Source: an uncultured Clostridia bacterium
Lineage (GTDB): Bacteria; Bacillota; Clostridia; Christensenellales; Borkfalkiaceae
Assembly: GCA_905235815.1 (NCBI GenBank)
Contig: CAJOMT010000001.1
Coordinates: forward strand, 1-64,000
Direction: 5' to 3'
DNA length: 64,000 bases
How positions within the stretch are numbered: the first letter of the stretch is position 1; each line of letters begins with the position of its first letter. The position numbers and the translations under genes were made by a program. Shown here in pieces: positions 9,208 through 16,853 of the stretch. Below the pieces are notes generated by a model, which ran no database searches, had not been told where the DNA came from, and was given only the letters and a program-made list of their open reading frames with translations.

Positions 9208-9245
9208 AAATAACAGATAGGGTAAAAACACCCTATCTGTTATTT
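9208..9245 (-). terminator. Rho-independent terminator of tRNA-Ala
   Basis: The hairpin arms 9208-9223 and 9230-9245 are a perfect 16-bp inverted repeat (core CAGATAGGGT). On the minus strand they directly follow the CCA end of the tRNA and are followed by a T run. Confidence 0.85.
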
Positions 9246-9321
9246 GGTGGAGATAAAGGGACTCGAACCCTCGGCCTATGCGTTGCGAACGCATCGCTCT
9301 ACCAACTGAGCCATATCCCCA
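9246..9321 (-). tRNA. tRNA-Ala, anticodon CGC
   Basis: 76 bases on the minus strand with an encoded CCA end. The cloverleaf is complete. The acceptor stem GGGGATA pairs with TATCTCC and contains the G3:U70 pair that marks alanine tRNAs. The D arm is GCTC/GAGC. The anticodon stem is ATGCG/CGCAT with loop TTCGCAA, giving anticodon CGC (codon GCG). The T arm is GAGGG-TTCGAGT-CCCTT. It has its own promoter and terminator. Partial copies of its 3' end lie just downstream on the minus strand. Confidence 0.95.
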
Positions 9322-9333
9322 TCGGCTTTTGTA

Positions 9334-9362
9334 TTATATCACCTTTTTTTGTTTTTTGCAAC
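9334..9362 (-). promoter_or_regulatory. Sigma-A promoter of tRNA-Ala
   Basis: On the minus strand, TTGCAA (9357-9362), a 17-base spacer and TATAAT (9334-9339). The predicted start is about 6 bases before the mature tRNA 5' end. Confidence 0.8.
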
Positions 9363-9389
9363 GGTTTTTTATCCTTTTATAAAAAATTG

Positions 9390-10568
9390 TTAAATAAATT
9401 TCGTTTCATATTCGTTGTCTCTGCGTTCGGTTATATAATTGTAAACGTCCACAGCAAATGCGTCTTTTAAGAAACATTCTTTGGATATGCCTTTTAATGC
9501 GGCAACGTCGCTTTTTCTCGTTATAAGCGGTATACTCGAATACTTGCTCATATATGAAAGTATTTCAGGCTCGTTTTTATTTACGGCAAGGACTTTCAGG
9601 TATAATTTCCCGTTCAGACATTTCTTTACGAATGAGTTTTCTATGCCGAGAAAATTTGCAGTCAAAATTCTGTTTATACGAGTATAAGTATAGCGTTTCG
9701 TCTTTAATTTATCCTTTAATTCGTCCAAACTTCCGCTTGTTTTCGAGAGCGCTTTGATACGGTTTTCAAGCCCTTCGGTGCAATCTGTGATTTTGCGCAG
9801 ATCGGATTTTGTCGAGCGCAGAACCGAATAATAAATCAAATCGTCGATATTCGGAATTTTGCTCGGCATATCGTCGGAGACGAACTTCGGCACGAATTGT
9901 TTGGCTTTCTCTATATCTCCGTTTTTTAAAGCCGTTCTTATTGCGAGGGCGGAGGGGAGAGATTCGTCCGTTAAAGCGGTATCGTTGTATCCGTTTCCGC
10001 TGCGGATAATGGGATATAAATCTATATCCGAATTCGATTCTATCACCGCTTTGGCGTATTCTATTCCGAGTATGTTGTTTGGACTTTTAAGTAAATCGAA
10101 ATCGAGGTCGTCGATATCCATTTTAGAAAGGGCGTTTACTTTTGCCGTAATATACGAAACTCCCGTTTTCAATTCTTCCTTTAATGCCGCTTTAAATTCT
10201 TTCGTTTCGCTTAAAAGGGCAGAGGCGGTGGCGATGAGTTTATTTTTTTTAGCGCTTTCGGTGCCGAAACATAAAACTTTATCGCCTTTTATCGAGTTGA
10301 TGAGTTTTATTCCGCCTTTGGCGAATATTTCCGCAGGCGAAACGGCAAACGCCGTCGGTAGTTCAAAGACTATGTCTGCGCCCGCTTTTACCGCATGCGC
10401 CGCCCTCGTGTATTTGTCCATAACGGCTATTTCGCCGCGCTGGGTAAAATTACCGCTCAAAATAACGGCGGTTATATCCGGTTTTATTTCGTTTTTAATA
10501 ATTTCGATATGGCGGTAATGTCCGTTATGAAAGGGATTATACTCGCATATTGCAAAACAAATTTTCAA
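9390..10568 (-). CDS. tmcAL: tRNA(Met) cytidine acetate ligase TmcAL (YlbM family)
   Basis: 392 residues. TmcAL activates acetate with ATP and acetylates the wobble cytidine (C34) of elongator tRNA-Met to ac4C. The N-terminal nucleotidyltransferase motif EYNPFHNGH is intact, followed by LSGNFTQRGE and FELPTAFAVSPAE as in the family. I chose the TTG at 10568, because GGAG sits 6 bases upstream of it; the GTG at 10580 would overlap that site. The gene is divergent from pta, which makes sense for an enzyme that consumes acetate. The tRNA-Ala downstream is not its known substrate. Confidence 0.9.
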   Translation of the reverse strand: MKICFAICEYNPFHNGHYRHIEIIKNEIKPDITAVILSGNFTQRGEIAVMDKYTRAAHAVKAGADIVFELPTAFAVSPAEIFAKGGIKLINSIKGDKVLCFGTESAKKNKLIATASALLSETKEFKAALKEELKTGVSYITAKVNALSKMDIDDLDFDLLKSPNNILGIEYAKAVIESNSDIDLYPIIRSGNGYNDTALTDESLPSALAIRTALKNGDIEKAKQFVPKFVSDDMPSKIPNIDDLIYYSVLRSTKSDLRKITDCTEGLENRIKALSKTSGSLDELKDKLKTKRYTYTRINRILTANFLGIENSFVKKCLNGKLYLKVLAVNKNEPEILSYMSKYSSIPLITRKSDVAALKGISKECFLKDAFAVDVYNYITERRDNEYETKFI

Positions 10569-10587
10569 AATATTCTCCACTAAACGA

Positions 10588-10616
10588 TTGATATTTGGAA
10601 ATTTTTGGTGTATAAT
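10588..10616 (+). promoter_or_regulatory. Sigma-A promoter of pta
   Basis: TTGATA (10588-10593), a 17-base spacer and TATAAT (10611-10616), preceded by TG one base upstream of the -10. The start would give a leader of about 65 bases before pta. Confidence 0.8.
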
Positions 10617-10632
10617 ATGTAAGGTTATTATT

Positions 10633-10661
10633 ATTGTATACTAAAAAATGATTTTTATCAA
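10633..10661 (-). promoter_or_regulatory. Sigma-A promoter of tmcAL
   Basis: On the minus strand, TTGATA (10656-10661), a 17-base spacer and TACAAT (10633-10638). Transcription from it crosses the pta promoter region, so the two divergent promoters are face to face. Confidence 0.65.
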
Positions 10662-10687
10662 TTGTTTTTTTAAGTAAAGGAGAAAAA

Positions 10688-11689
10688 ATGTCAAAAGTAT
10701 TGGATAATATTAAAGAGAGAGCGGCGGCTCTCGGTAAAAACATCGTTTTGCCGGAAGGCGAAGACCCGAGAGTAGTCGAGGCGGCAGCGGTTGCTACGAA
10801 AGAGGGAATAGCAAAGATAACTCTCCTCGGCAACATTGACGAGATAAAGAAAGCTAATCCGAACGTCGATTTGAGCGGCGTGACCGTAATCGATCCGCTC
10901 ACTTACGAAAAGACGGAAGAATATGCGAATTTGTTATACGAACTCCGCAAGGAAAAGGGAATGACCGAAGAACTTGCCAAAGAAACCGTCAGAAAAGATT
11001 ATACTATGTACGGCGCATTGATGTTGAAGGTCGGCGACGTAGACGGAATGGTTTCGGGAGCATGTCATTCTACGGCTAACACTTTGCGCCCGGGACTTCA
11101 AGTCATAAAGACGGCAAAAGGCACTCCTATCGTTTCCGCATACTTTTTGATGATTGCGCCTGAGGGCGGAAATAAGTATTGCGAGGACGGTTGCTATATT
11201 TATGCCGATTCCGGTTTAAACCAGAACCCGACGGCGGAGCAACTTGCCTATATTGCCGAATCGTCGGCAAAGAGCGCTATTGCAATAGCGGGAATAGAAC
11301 CGAGAATAGCGTTTATTTCACACTCGACCAAGGGTTCGGCAAAGCATGCGGACGTCGATAAAGTAGTTGAGGCAGTCAACAAATTCCACGAAATCGCTCC
11401 GCAGTTTTTGGCTGACGGCGAACTTCAATTCGATGCGGCTATCGTACCGGAAGTCGGCAAGAGCAAAGCGCCGGGCTCGAAAGTTGCGGGACATGCAAAC
11501 GTCCTTATATTCCCCGACCTCGACGCCGGCAATTCTAACTATAAAAACACCGAAAGATTGGGCGGATTTCAGGCGATAGGACCTCTTTGTCAAGGTCTTG
11601 CAAAGCCGATAAACGATTTGTCGAGAGGCTGCCATATGGAAGATATAGTGGCGGCGGTGGCGATAACTGCGCTTCAAACCCAAATTTAA
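10688..11689 (+). CDS. pta: Phosphate acetyltransferase
   Basis: 333 residues, the length of the short single-domain Pta of Firmicutes. It converts acetyl-CoA and phosphate to acetyl phosphate and CoA. The LPEGEDPRV segment near the N-terminus, MVSGACHSTA near 122 and the C-terminal PINDLSRGC motif are characteristic. AAGGAG lies 6 bases before the ATG. It forms an operon with ackA 62 bases downstream, giving the usual acetate/ATP-producing branch of a fermenter. Confidence 0.95.
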   Translation: MSKVLDNIKERAAALGKNIVLPEGEDPRVVEAAAVATKEGIAKITLLGNIDEIKKANPNVDLSGVTVIDPLTYEKTEEYANLLYELRKEKGMTEELAKETVRKDYTMYGALMLKVGDVDGMVSGACHSTANTLRPGLQVIKTAKGTPIVSAYFLMIAPEGGNKYCEDGCYIYADSGLNQNPTAEQLAYIAESSAKSAIAIAGIEPRIAFISHSTKGSAKHADVDKVVEAVNKFHEIAPQFLADGELQFDAAIVPEVGKSKAPGSKVAGHANVLIFPDLDAGNSNYKNTERLGGFQAIGPLCQGLAKPINDLSRGCHMEDIVAAVAITALQTQI

Positions 11690-11750
11690 ACAGTTATAGT
11701 TTACCGGATAAAAGGTATAAATGTGTAAAATATTTAATTGGAGATAAATT

Positions 11751-12947
11751 ATGAAAATTTTAGTTGTAAACGCCGGCAGTTCCTCGCTTAAATATCAACT
11801 TATCGATATGGAAACCGAAAGCGTAATAGCGAAAGGCGGTTGCGAAAAAATCGGTTTAGAGGGTTCTTTTTGCAAGCATAAGGCAAACGGCAAGGAAACG
11901 CAGATAAATGCGCCTATGCCGACGCATAAAGAAGCGATACAAATAGTTTTAGACGCACTCGTCGATAAGGAGTACGGCGCTATAAAATCTATGGATGAGA
12001 TAGACGCCGTAGGACATAGAATAGTCCATAGCGGCGAGATATTCAACGATTCCGTACTTTTAACGGACGAAAATATGAAGAAAATCGAAAGTTTGACCGA
12101 ACTTGCGCCCCTTCATCAACCGGCGAATATAATCGGCGTAAACGCTTGCAAGGCGATAATGCCGAACGTGCCGATGGTAGGCGTGTTCGATACGGCTTTC
12201 CATTCCACTATGCCTGAGAAGGCTTATATATTCGGAATACCCTACGAGGCTTATACCGATTATAAGGTAAGGCGTTACGGATTTCACGGCACGAGCCATA
12301 GATTTGTTTCAAACGAAGCGGCGAAATATCTCGGCAGAGAGAACGATCCGAACTTTAAAGTAATAACGATGCACCTCGGAAACGGTTCGTCGATATCTGC
12401 GATAAAGGGCGGTAAGAGTCTCGATACGTCGATGAGTTTCACTCCGCTCGGCGGCGTTCCTATGGGAACGAGGTCGGGAGATTTGGATCCGGCGATAGTA
12501 GAATATCTTGCAGGGAAATACAATATGACCGTTACCGAAACCATTACTTATCTTAATAAGAAATCGGGCGTAATGGGAATAAGCGGAGTATCTTCGGATT
12601 TCAGAAATTTAAGCGAGGCGGCTGAAAACGGTAACAAGCGTGCACGCCTTGCGCTCGACGTGTTCAATTACAGTTGTAAAAAATATTTGGGAGCATACGC
12701 TGCGGCGCTCGGCGGAGTAGACTGCGTGGTATTCACGGCGGGTATCGGCGAGCACGACGCAACGGTAAGACAAGCGATAGCCGAAGATATGGAATATATG
12801 GGAATTGAAATCGACAAAGAGAAAAATGCTCATATAACCGACGGAATATGCGATATCAGCGGCGCACATTCCAAGGTAAAAGTTTTGGTTATTCCGACCA
12901 ATGAAGAGCTTGTAATTGCGAGAGATACCGAAAGATTGGCAAAATAA
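11751..12947 (+). CDS. ackA: Acetate kinase
   Basis: 398 residues, full length. AckA transfers phosphate from acetyl phosphate to ADP, yielding acetate and ATP. Family motifs are intact: VNAGSSSLKYQ at residues 5-15, GHRIVHSG near 87, FDTAFH near 145, GFHGTSH near 174 and the acetate/nucleotide loop GLGNGSS-like HLGNGSSI near 205. The start has TTGGAGAT upstream. It is cotranscribed with pta, and no strong terminator is seen between the two genes. Confidence 0.96.
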   Translation: MKILVVNAGSSSLKYQLIDMETESVIAKGGCEKIGLEGSFCKHKANGKETQINAPMPTHKEAIQIVLDALVDKEYGAIKSMDEIDAVGHRIVHSGEIFNDSVLLTDENMKKIESLTELAPLHQPANIIGVNACKAIMPNVPMVGVFDTAFHSTMPEKAYIFGIPYEAYTDYKVRRYGFHGTSHRFVSNEAAKYLGRENDPNFKVITMHLGNGSSISAIKGGKSLDTSMSFTPLGGVPMGTRSGDLDPAIVEYLAGKYNMTVTETITYLNKKSGVMGISGVSSDFRNLSEAAENGNKRARLALDVFNYSCKKYLGAYAAALGGVDCVVFTAGIGEHDATVRQAIAEDMEYMGIEIDKEKNAHITDGICDISGAHSKVKVLVIPTNEELVIARDTERLAK

Positions 12948-12979
12948 TGCTTAAAATTTTTTAAAAGGCATAAAAAATA

Positions 12980-13008
12980 TTGACAATCTTCAAAATTTAA
13001 TATATAAT
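12980..13008 (+). promoter_or_regulatory. Consensus sigma-A promoter of yceD-rpmF
   Basis: TTGACA (12980-12985), a 17-base spacer and TATAAT (13003-13008): full consensus at both boxes. The transcript would start only about 7 bases before the yceD ATG at 13022, so its 5' leader is very short. Confidence 0.85.
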
Positions 13009-13021
13009 TGAAAGGCTTGAT

Positions 13022-13465
13022 ATGGTTATCGATATTAAAAAATTAAAGAGTAGCGGGAAAAGCGAATGTTCATTTCATTTCGAGTGCGAGTTGCAAAGCG
13101 ACGTGATAACGCTTCCCGACGCCGAATTTTCCAAACCCGTCTCAGTAACCGGACGTTTGACTTTGAGCGGAAAGACCGTAATAGTCGAGGGCGAAATCGA
13201 ATACGTTTTGTCTGCGCACTGTTCGAGGTGCTTGACCGAAACGGAGTATAGGGCGGTAGTTGAATTCGACGAAGAATATTCTGAAGACAAAGAAGATGTC
13301 GATGCGTATATCTATTCAAAAGGGTTAGTGGATCTGACCGAAATGGTAAGAGAAAAAGTAATTTTATCTATGCCGTATTCGGTGTATTGCAAGGAAGATT
13401 GCAAAGGTCTGTGTCCCGTGTGCGGGATAAATTTAAACGAAGCGCAATGCGATTGTAATAAGTAA
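13022..13465 (+). CDS. YceD family protein (DUF177), linked to 23S rRNA / L32
   Basis: 147 residues. DUF177 proteins are nearly always encoded directly before rpmF and are thought to take part in 23S rRNA accumulation or ribosome biogenesis. A CSRCL motif sits near residue 64, and a CKEDCKGLCPVCG cluster near the C-terminus (125-137) supplies four cysteines likely to bind a metal. It is 18 bases upstream of rpmF. The ribosome binding site before the ATG is weak (AAAGG). Confidence 0.88.
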   Translation: MVIDIKKLKSSGKSECSFHFECELQSDVITLPDAEFSKPVSVTGRLTLSGKTVIVEGEIEYVLSAHCSRCLTETEYRAVVEFDEEYSEDKEDVDAYIYSKGLVDLTEMVREKVILSMPYSVYCKEDCKGLCPVCGINLNEAQCDCNK

Positions 13466-13483
13466 AAAGGCAGGTGTAAACAA

Positions 13484-13681
13484 ATGGCAGTTCCAAAGCA
13501 TAAGGTTTCCAAACAGAGAGGGAACAAGAGATTTGCGAGTAATTATAAGGTAGCTACTCCGACGTTGGTGGAGTGTCCTCAATGTCACGAACTCAAAGTT
13601 CCGCATAAAGTCTGCGCTAAATGCGGATATTATGACGGCAAACTCGTAGTTGATAAGACTGAGAAAAAAGAGGCTGAATAA
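13484..13681 (+). CDS. rpmF: 50S ribosomal protein L32
   Basis: 65 residues starting MAVPKHKVSKQRGNKR, the standard L32 N-terminus. It keeps the zinc-ribbon form with CPQC near 30 and CAKC near 43. It follows yceD in one operon with AGGTG before the ATG, and a terminator lies 16 bases after the stop. Confidence 0.96.
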   Translation: MAVPKHKVSKQRGNKRFASNYKVATPTLVECPQCHELKVPHKVCAKCGYYDGKLVVDKTEKKEAE

Positions 13682-13697
13682 ACTAAAAAAATAAAAG

Positions 13698-13730
13698 AGG
13701 CGGATAGAAAATGCTATTCGCCTTATTTTC
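13698..13730 (+). terminator. Terminator of yceD-rpmF
   Basis: Arms AGGCGGATAG (13698-13707) and CTATTCGCCT (13714-13723), with one G-T pair and a 6-base loop, followed by TATTTTC. Confidence 0.75.
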
Positions 13731-13741
13731 GTTAATTTTAT

Positions 13742-14677
13742 ATGCATTTGAAAAAATATACTAAAAAAAGTCTGTTTGGAAGACTGCTTATATTTTTAGC
13801 GACTATCGTATGGGGTAGTTCTTTCGTCGTACTGAAAGATACGCTTGATAATATCGGCAACGGACATTTCACGTTTTTCATACTGGCGTGTCGTTTTTTG
13901 TTGGCGTCCGTTTGCTTTTTGCTAATTGCCTTAGGTCGGCTTAAAAATTTCAATAAAGATATAGTCGTAAAGGGTATTATATTAGGTGTGATACTGTCTT
14001 GTGCATACGGCTTGCAGACGGTCGGCTTGAAGTATACAACCGAATCCAAGAACGCATTTTTAACAGCAATTTATTGTGTATTAGTGCCGTTTTTGGTTTG
14101 GATTATACAGAAAAGGCGGCCGAAAGTTAAAAATTACGTTGCCGGAGTTCTATGTGTTGTCGGAATAGCGTTCGTTGGTATAATCGGCAATAGCGAAAGG
14201 GGCAGTGCCGAGGCGCTCGGCAATTTCCTATCGGTTATATGCGGTATATTTTACGCATTACAGATAATGTACAATACGCAGTTTTTAAAGGGTAACGATC
14301 CGATTTTATTGCTGATAGTAGAATGTTTTACTTGTGCCGTAATCTTTTCGCTGATATCCGGCTGCTTTGAATTTCCAATGCACCACTCTGAGTTTTCGCT
14401 TAGCGGCGAGGCAATATGGAAGATTTTATATTTGGGTATATTTGCGACGTGTTTTGCGCAATTTGCTCAACTTTACGGTCAGAAATTCGTTTCGCCGACG
14501 ACCACTTCGATTATACTTTCATTCGAGGCGGTATTCGGGACTTTGTTCGAGATAATATTCAGAGACGTCAATATGACGGTATATATGATAATAGGTTTTG
14601 TTCTGATTTTTACGGCGCTTATAATAAACGAAGTCGGATTGCCGAGTTTTAAGCGAAAAACAAATGATGGTGCGTAG
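13742..14677 (+). CDS. DMT/EamA family transporter
   Basis: 311 residues with about ten hydrophobic segments. It has the duplicated EamA architecture: WGSSFVVLKD near 20 in the first half and a matching PTTTSIILSFEAVFGT near 252 in the second half. Such proteins export metabolites or amino acids; substrate cannot be told. No clear Shine-Dalgarno sequence precedes the ATG, which sits only 11 bases after the L32 terminator, so this gene either has a poor start region or is weakly translated. A strong promoter for the next gene begins 22 bases after its stop. Confidence 0.82.
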   Translation: MHLKKYTKKSLFGRLLIFLATIVWGSSFVVLKDTLDNIGNGHFTFFILACRFLLASVCFLLIALGRLKNFNKDIVVKGIILGVILSCAYGLQTVGLKYTTESKNAFLTAIYCVLVPFLVWIIQKRRPKVKNYVAGVLCVVGIAFVGIIGNSERGSAEALGNFLSVICGIFYALQIMYNTQFLKGNDPILLLIVECFTCAVIFSLISGCFEFPMHHSEFSLSGEAIWKILYLGIFATCFAQFAQLYGQKFVSPTTTSIILSFEAVFGTLFEIIFRDVNMTVYMIIGFVLIFTALIINEVGLPSFKRKTNDGA

Positions 14678-14698
14678 AATTTTTTTATCCGACTACTA

Positions 14699-14727
14699 TT
14701 GACAAATTCTTTTAATTGTGATAATAT
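14699..14727 (+). promoter_or_regulatory. Promoter of reverse rubrerythrin
   Basis: TTGACA (14699-14704), a 17-base spacer and TAATAT (14722-14727); an overlapping TGTGATAAT could act as an extended -10. No PerR-like operator could be made out. Confidence 0.65.
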
Positions 14728-14753
14728 AAAATAAAAAACGAGGAGATAAAATT

Positions 14754-15299
14754 ATGGCTAAATACGTTTGCCCGATATGCGGGTATGTTCACGAGGGTGA
14801 CGAGGCTCCGGAATTTTGTCCGGTATGTAAATGTCCTGGAGAGAAATTCACTGTACAGGCCGAAGAAATGACGTGGGCGGCAGAACACGTTGTAGGCATT
14901 GCAAAGGACGTTGACGAAGAAATCAAAGCAGGCCTTAGGATGAATTTCGAGGGCGAGTGCAGCGAAGTGGGAATGTACCTTGCAATGGCAAGAGTTGCAT
15001 ACAGAGAGGGCTATCCGGAAATCGGTCTTTATTATGAAAAGGCGGCATGGGAGGAGGCTGAACACGCAGCGAAATTTGCTGAAATGCTCGGCGAAGTAGT
15101 AACTCCGTGCACCAAAAAGAATTTGCAACTTCGCGTAGATGCGGAAAACGGCGCAACTTCCGGTAAAACCGAACTTGCAAAAAAGGCTAAGGCTTTGAAT
15201 TTAGATGCGATACACGATAGCGTTCACGAAATGGCAAGGGACGAAGCACGCCACGGAAAGGCGTTTAAAGGTTTACTTGACAGATATTTCGGCAAATAA
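14754..15299 (+). CDS. Reverse rubrerythrin (rubredoxin domain first)
   Basis: 181 residues. The rubredoxin-like iron site comes first (Cys6-x2-Cys9 and Cys22-x2-Cys25) and the ferritin-like di-iron domain follows. Family Glu/His ligands appear in FEGECSE near 64, EEAEHA near 102 and ARDEARHG near 162. This domain order is typical of reverse rubrerythrins, which act in clostridia as NADH-dependent peroxidases or oxygen-detoxifying enzymes together with a reductase. It is a monocistronic unit with a consensus -35, AGGAG ribosome site and a hairpin after the stop. It fits a strict anaerobe exposed to occasional oxygen. Confidence 0.92.
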   Translation: MAKYVCPICGYVHEGDEAPEFCPVCKCPGEKFTVQAEEMTWAAEHVVGIAKDVDEEIKAGLRMNFEGECSEVGMYLAMARVAYREGYPEIGLYYEKAAWEEAEHAAKFAEMLGEVVTPCTKKNLQLRVDAENGATSGKTELAKKAKALNLDAIHDSVHEMARDEARHGKAFKGLLDRYFGK

Positions 15300-15314
15300 A
15301 AAATAAAACGTAAG

Positions 15315-15338
15315 GAGCGCAAGAGAATTCTTGCGCTC
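15315..15338 (+). terminator. Hairpin after rubrerythrin
   Basis: Perfect 9-bp arms GAGCGCAAG and CTTGCGCTC with a 6-base loop. The following run is only moderately T-rich, so termination may be incomplete. Confidence 0.55.
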
Positions 15339-15357
15339 TCATTACTTTAGGGGTAAT

Positions 15358-16698
15358 ATGGGTATGAAAAAAACTACTGCTATAATATTTAATATAGTCA
15401 TAGCATTGATATGTGCGGCTTCAATCGCCGGTTATTTTGTAATGCCGTTTTGGAAAGTCGAAGCGAAATTTACTATGACGGACGATTTGGCGGACTATAT
15501 AGAACAGGATATAATCGCTTCGATGAAAACGAGCGAAGACAATTCTGAAATAGACGTAAAACAAATGGCGACGGACGTAGTTGAATCTTTAAGAGAAGAA
15601 AGATTTTCTATTCGTTTATCTGCGGAGTTAAAGACTATTGACTTTTTGTATGCGCTTGCATACAGAGATACTGAATCGATAGAGAATACTGTTAATACGG
15701 TGGTTGATTCGTTTATCAGCAGCATATCCAACGAGATTGATGCGGCGCTGAAAACAGTCAGTAAATCTGCAGTAAAATCGGCTGCGAAAGTTACTGTGGC
15801 TCAAGTTCTGGAAGATTACAACGCCGAAGAAGTTTTGTCTGAGCTCGGCATAGACGACGAGTATTTGAACAACAGCATAGATAAAATTTACGATATATTG
15901 TCGAGCGACGATGCTACCGTAGAAAACGTTACCGATGCGATAATAGAGATATTCGATGAAGTTGTCGCTAATATAGAGGAAAGCGAGTACGCCGATAAAA
16001 TCGGAGAAATTACGGACGAAGACAGAGAGGAGATAAGGGAACAAGTAGAAAAAGCCCTTGCCGAGATTGCCGATGAGGACGGACGTATAGACATAGAAGG
16101 TCTGGTACTTAAATATATCGGTCTCTTAGACGAGACAGATGGCGGCTCTGGCGCTGAGACGGAATCCGAGCCGAACTCTGAGCCGTCTGCGCTCAGGTAT
16201 GTATTCGGTGCAAATACGGCGTTTGCAGATGAGGAAAACACGGGAAAGACCACGACGACAGATGAAGTTAAAGAAAGATTAAAGAATTCCATAATGAAAT
16301 CCTTGTCGTCGGGTAATAATGAAATTTTACTATACGTTATGATGGGAATAGGTATTTGGATTCTCATAACTTTACTCGTTTGGGTATATCTCATAATAAA
16401 AATTCTGGTAAAATCGTTTACCCAAAGACCGTGCATAAAATTGAAGGCAGCGATATGGTTTGGCTATTCGCCGTATGTATTACTCGTATTGTTCCCAACG
16501 ATTATATCGCTTATATTTACGAAATTTGACTTGTTTGGTTCCATATTGTCCATATTGACTGCCAAAGCGCTTACGTTCATCGGGGCGTTCAAATTGTCGT
16601 TCTTTTCGGGCGGAATAGTGTCGTTTATAGGTGCGATGGCGTTGATTGTGATATGGATATTCTATCGAGGGATCCGCAAGGGATTTAACAAAAAGTAA
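15358..16698 (+). CDS. Unknown membrane protein with a large helical extracytoplasmic domain
   Basis: 446 residues from the ATG at 15358, which has AGGGG 5 bases upstream; an in-frame TTG at 15331 lies inside the terminator hairpin and is unlikely. One TM segment sits at about residues 7-27. A long acidic, helical region follows (about 30-300) with many Asp/Glu and no Cys. A low-complexity Gly-Ser-Glu linker is found near 260-275. At least three more TM segments fall at about 315-430. The extracytoplasmic domain might act as a sensor or scaffold; no catalytic motif was recognised. It is flanked by terminators on both sides, so it is probably expressed alone. Confidence 0.75.
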   Translation: MGMKKTTAIIFNIVIALICAASIAGYFVMPFWKVEAKFTMTDDLADYIEQDIIASMKTSEDNSEIDVKQMATDVVESLREERFSIRLSAELKTIDFLYALAYRDTESIENTVNTVVDSFISSISNEIDAALKTVSKSAVKSAAKVTVAQVLEDYNAEEVLSELGIDDEYLNNSIDKIYDILSSDDATVENVTDAIIEIFDEVVANIEESEYADKIGEITDEDREEIREQVEKALAEIADEDGRIDIEGLVLKYIGLLDETDGGSGAETESEPNSEPSALRYVFGANTAFADEENTGKTTTTDEVKERLKNSIMKSLSSGNNEILLYVMMGIGIWILITLLVWVYLIIKILVKSFTQRPCIKLKAAIWFGYSPYVLLVLFPTIISLIFTKFDLFGSILSILTAKALTFIGAFKLSFFSGGIVSFIGAMALIVIWIFYRGIRKGFNKK

Positions 16699-16713
16699 TT
16701 TAATTGAATTTAT

Positions 16714-16744
16714 AAGGCATTATCTCAGTTGCGGATAATGCCTT
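16714..16744 (+). terminator. Terminator after the unknown membrane protein
   Basis: Arms AAGGCATTATC (16714-16724) and GATAATGCCTT (16734-16744), followed by ACTTATTTTA. Confidence 0.75.
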
Positions 16745-16794
16745 ACTTATTTTATATTTGAATAAATTATCGTATAAAATTGTTTGATAAAACC

Positions 16795-16823
16795 TTGCAA
16801 AATATCGGTAAAAGTGCTAAAAT
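16795..16823 (+). promoter_or_regulatory. Promoter of the metallophosphoesterase / PTS-like unit
   Basis: TTGCAA (16795-16800), a 17-base spacer and TAAAAT (16818-16823). The start would be about 24 bases before the TTG start codon at 16854. Confidence 0.65.
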
Positions 16824-16853
16824 AATGGAAATGGAACTATCGGAGGTTGAAAA

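Larger units (their letters stand above)
8784..9245. other. Gene-free, hairpin-rich stretch containing several partial copies of the tRNA-Ala 3' end
   Basis: About 460 bases without a credible gene. The tRNA-Ala 3' sequence recurs four times: minus orientation at 8832-8845, plus at 8923-8935, minus at 8972-8992 and plus (T-loop part only) at 9183-9197. The last two form an inverted pair (AAAGGGACTCG and CGAGTCCCTTT) around roughly 190 bases. Inside are further hairpins: TTGCCGAG/CTCGGCAA near 8850-8873, CTTTTGC/GCAAAAG near 8873-8890, AACCGC/GCGGTT near 9020-9065, AAACGACCG/CGGTCGTTT near 9102-9125, and GTCGCAAAG/CTTTGCGAC near 9129-9175. It could be a decayed tRNA array, a scar of a tRNA-targeting element or a structured RNA. 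Reading frames on both strands here are by-products of the palindrome. Confidence 0.7.

Noticed and set aside
8805..9213. Opposing reading frames of 71 and 99 codons with nearly identical peptide segments
   Set aside because: They read the two arms of the same 29-bp palindrome and the tRNA 3' copies; no ribosome sites or protein-like composition.
9859..10518. 219-codon frame antisense to tmcAL
   Set aside because: It mirrors the tmcAL coding strand, has no ribosome site, and TmcAL motifs are intact on the other strand.
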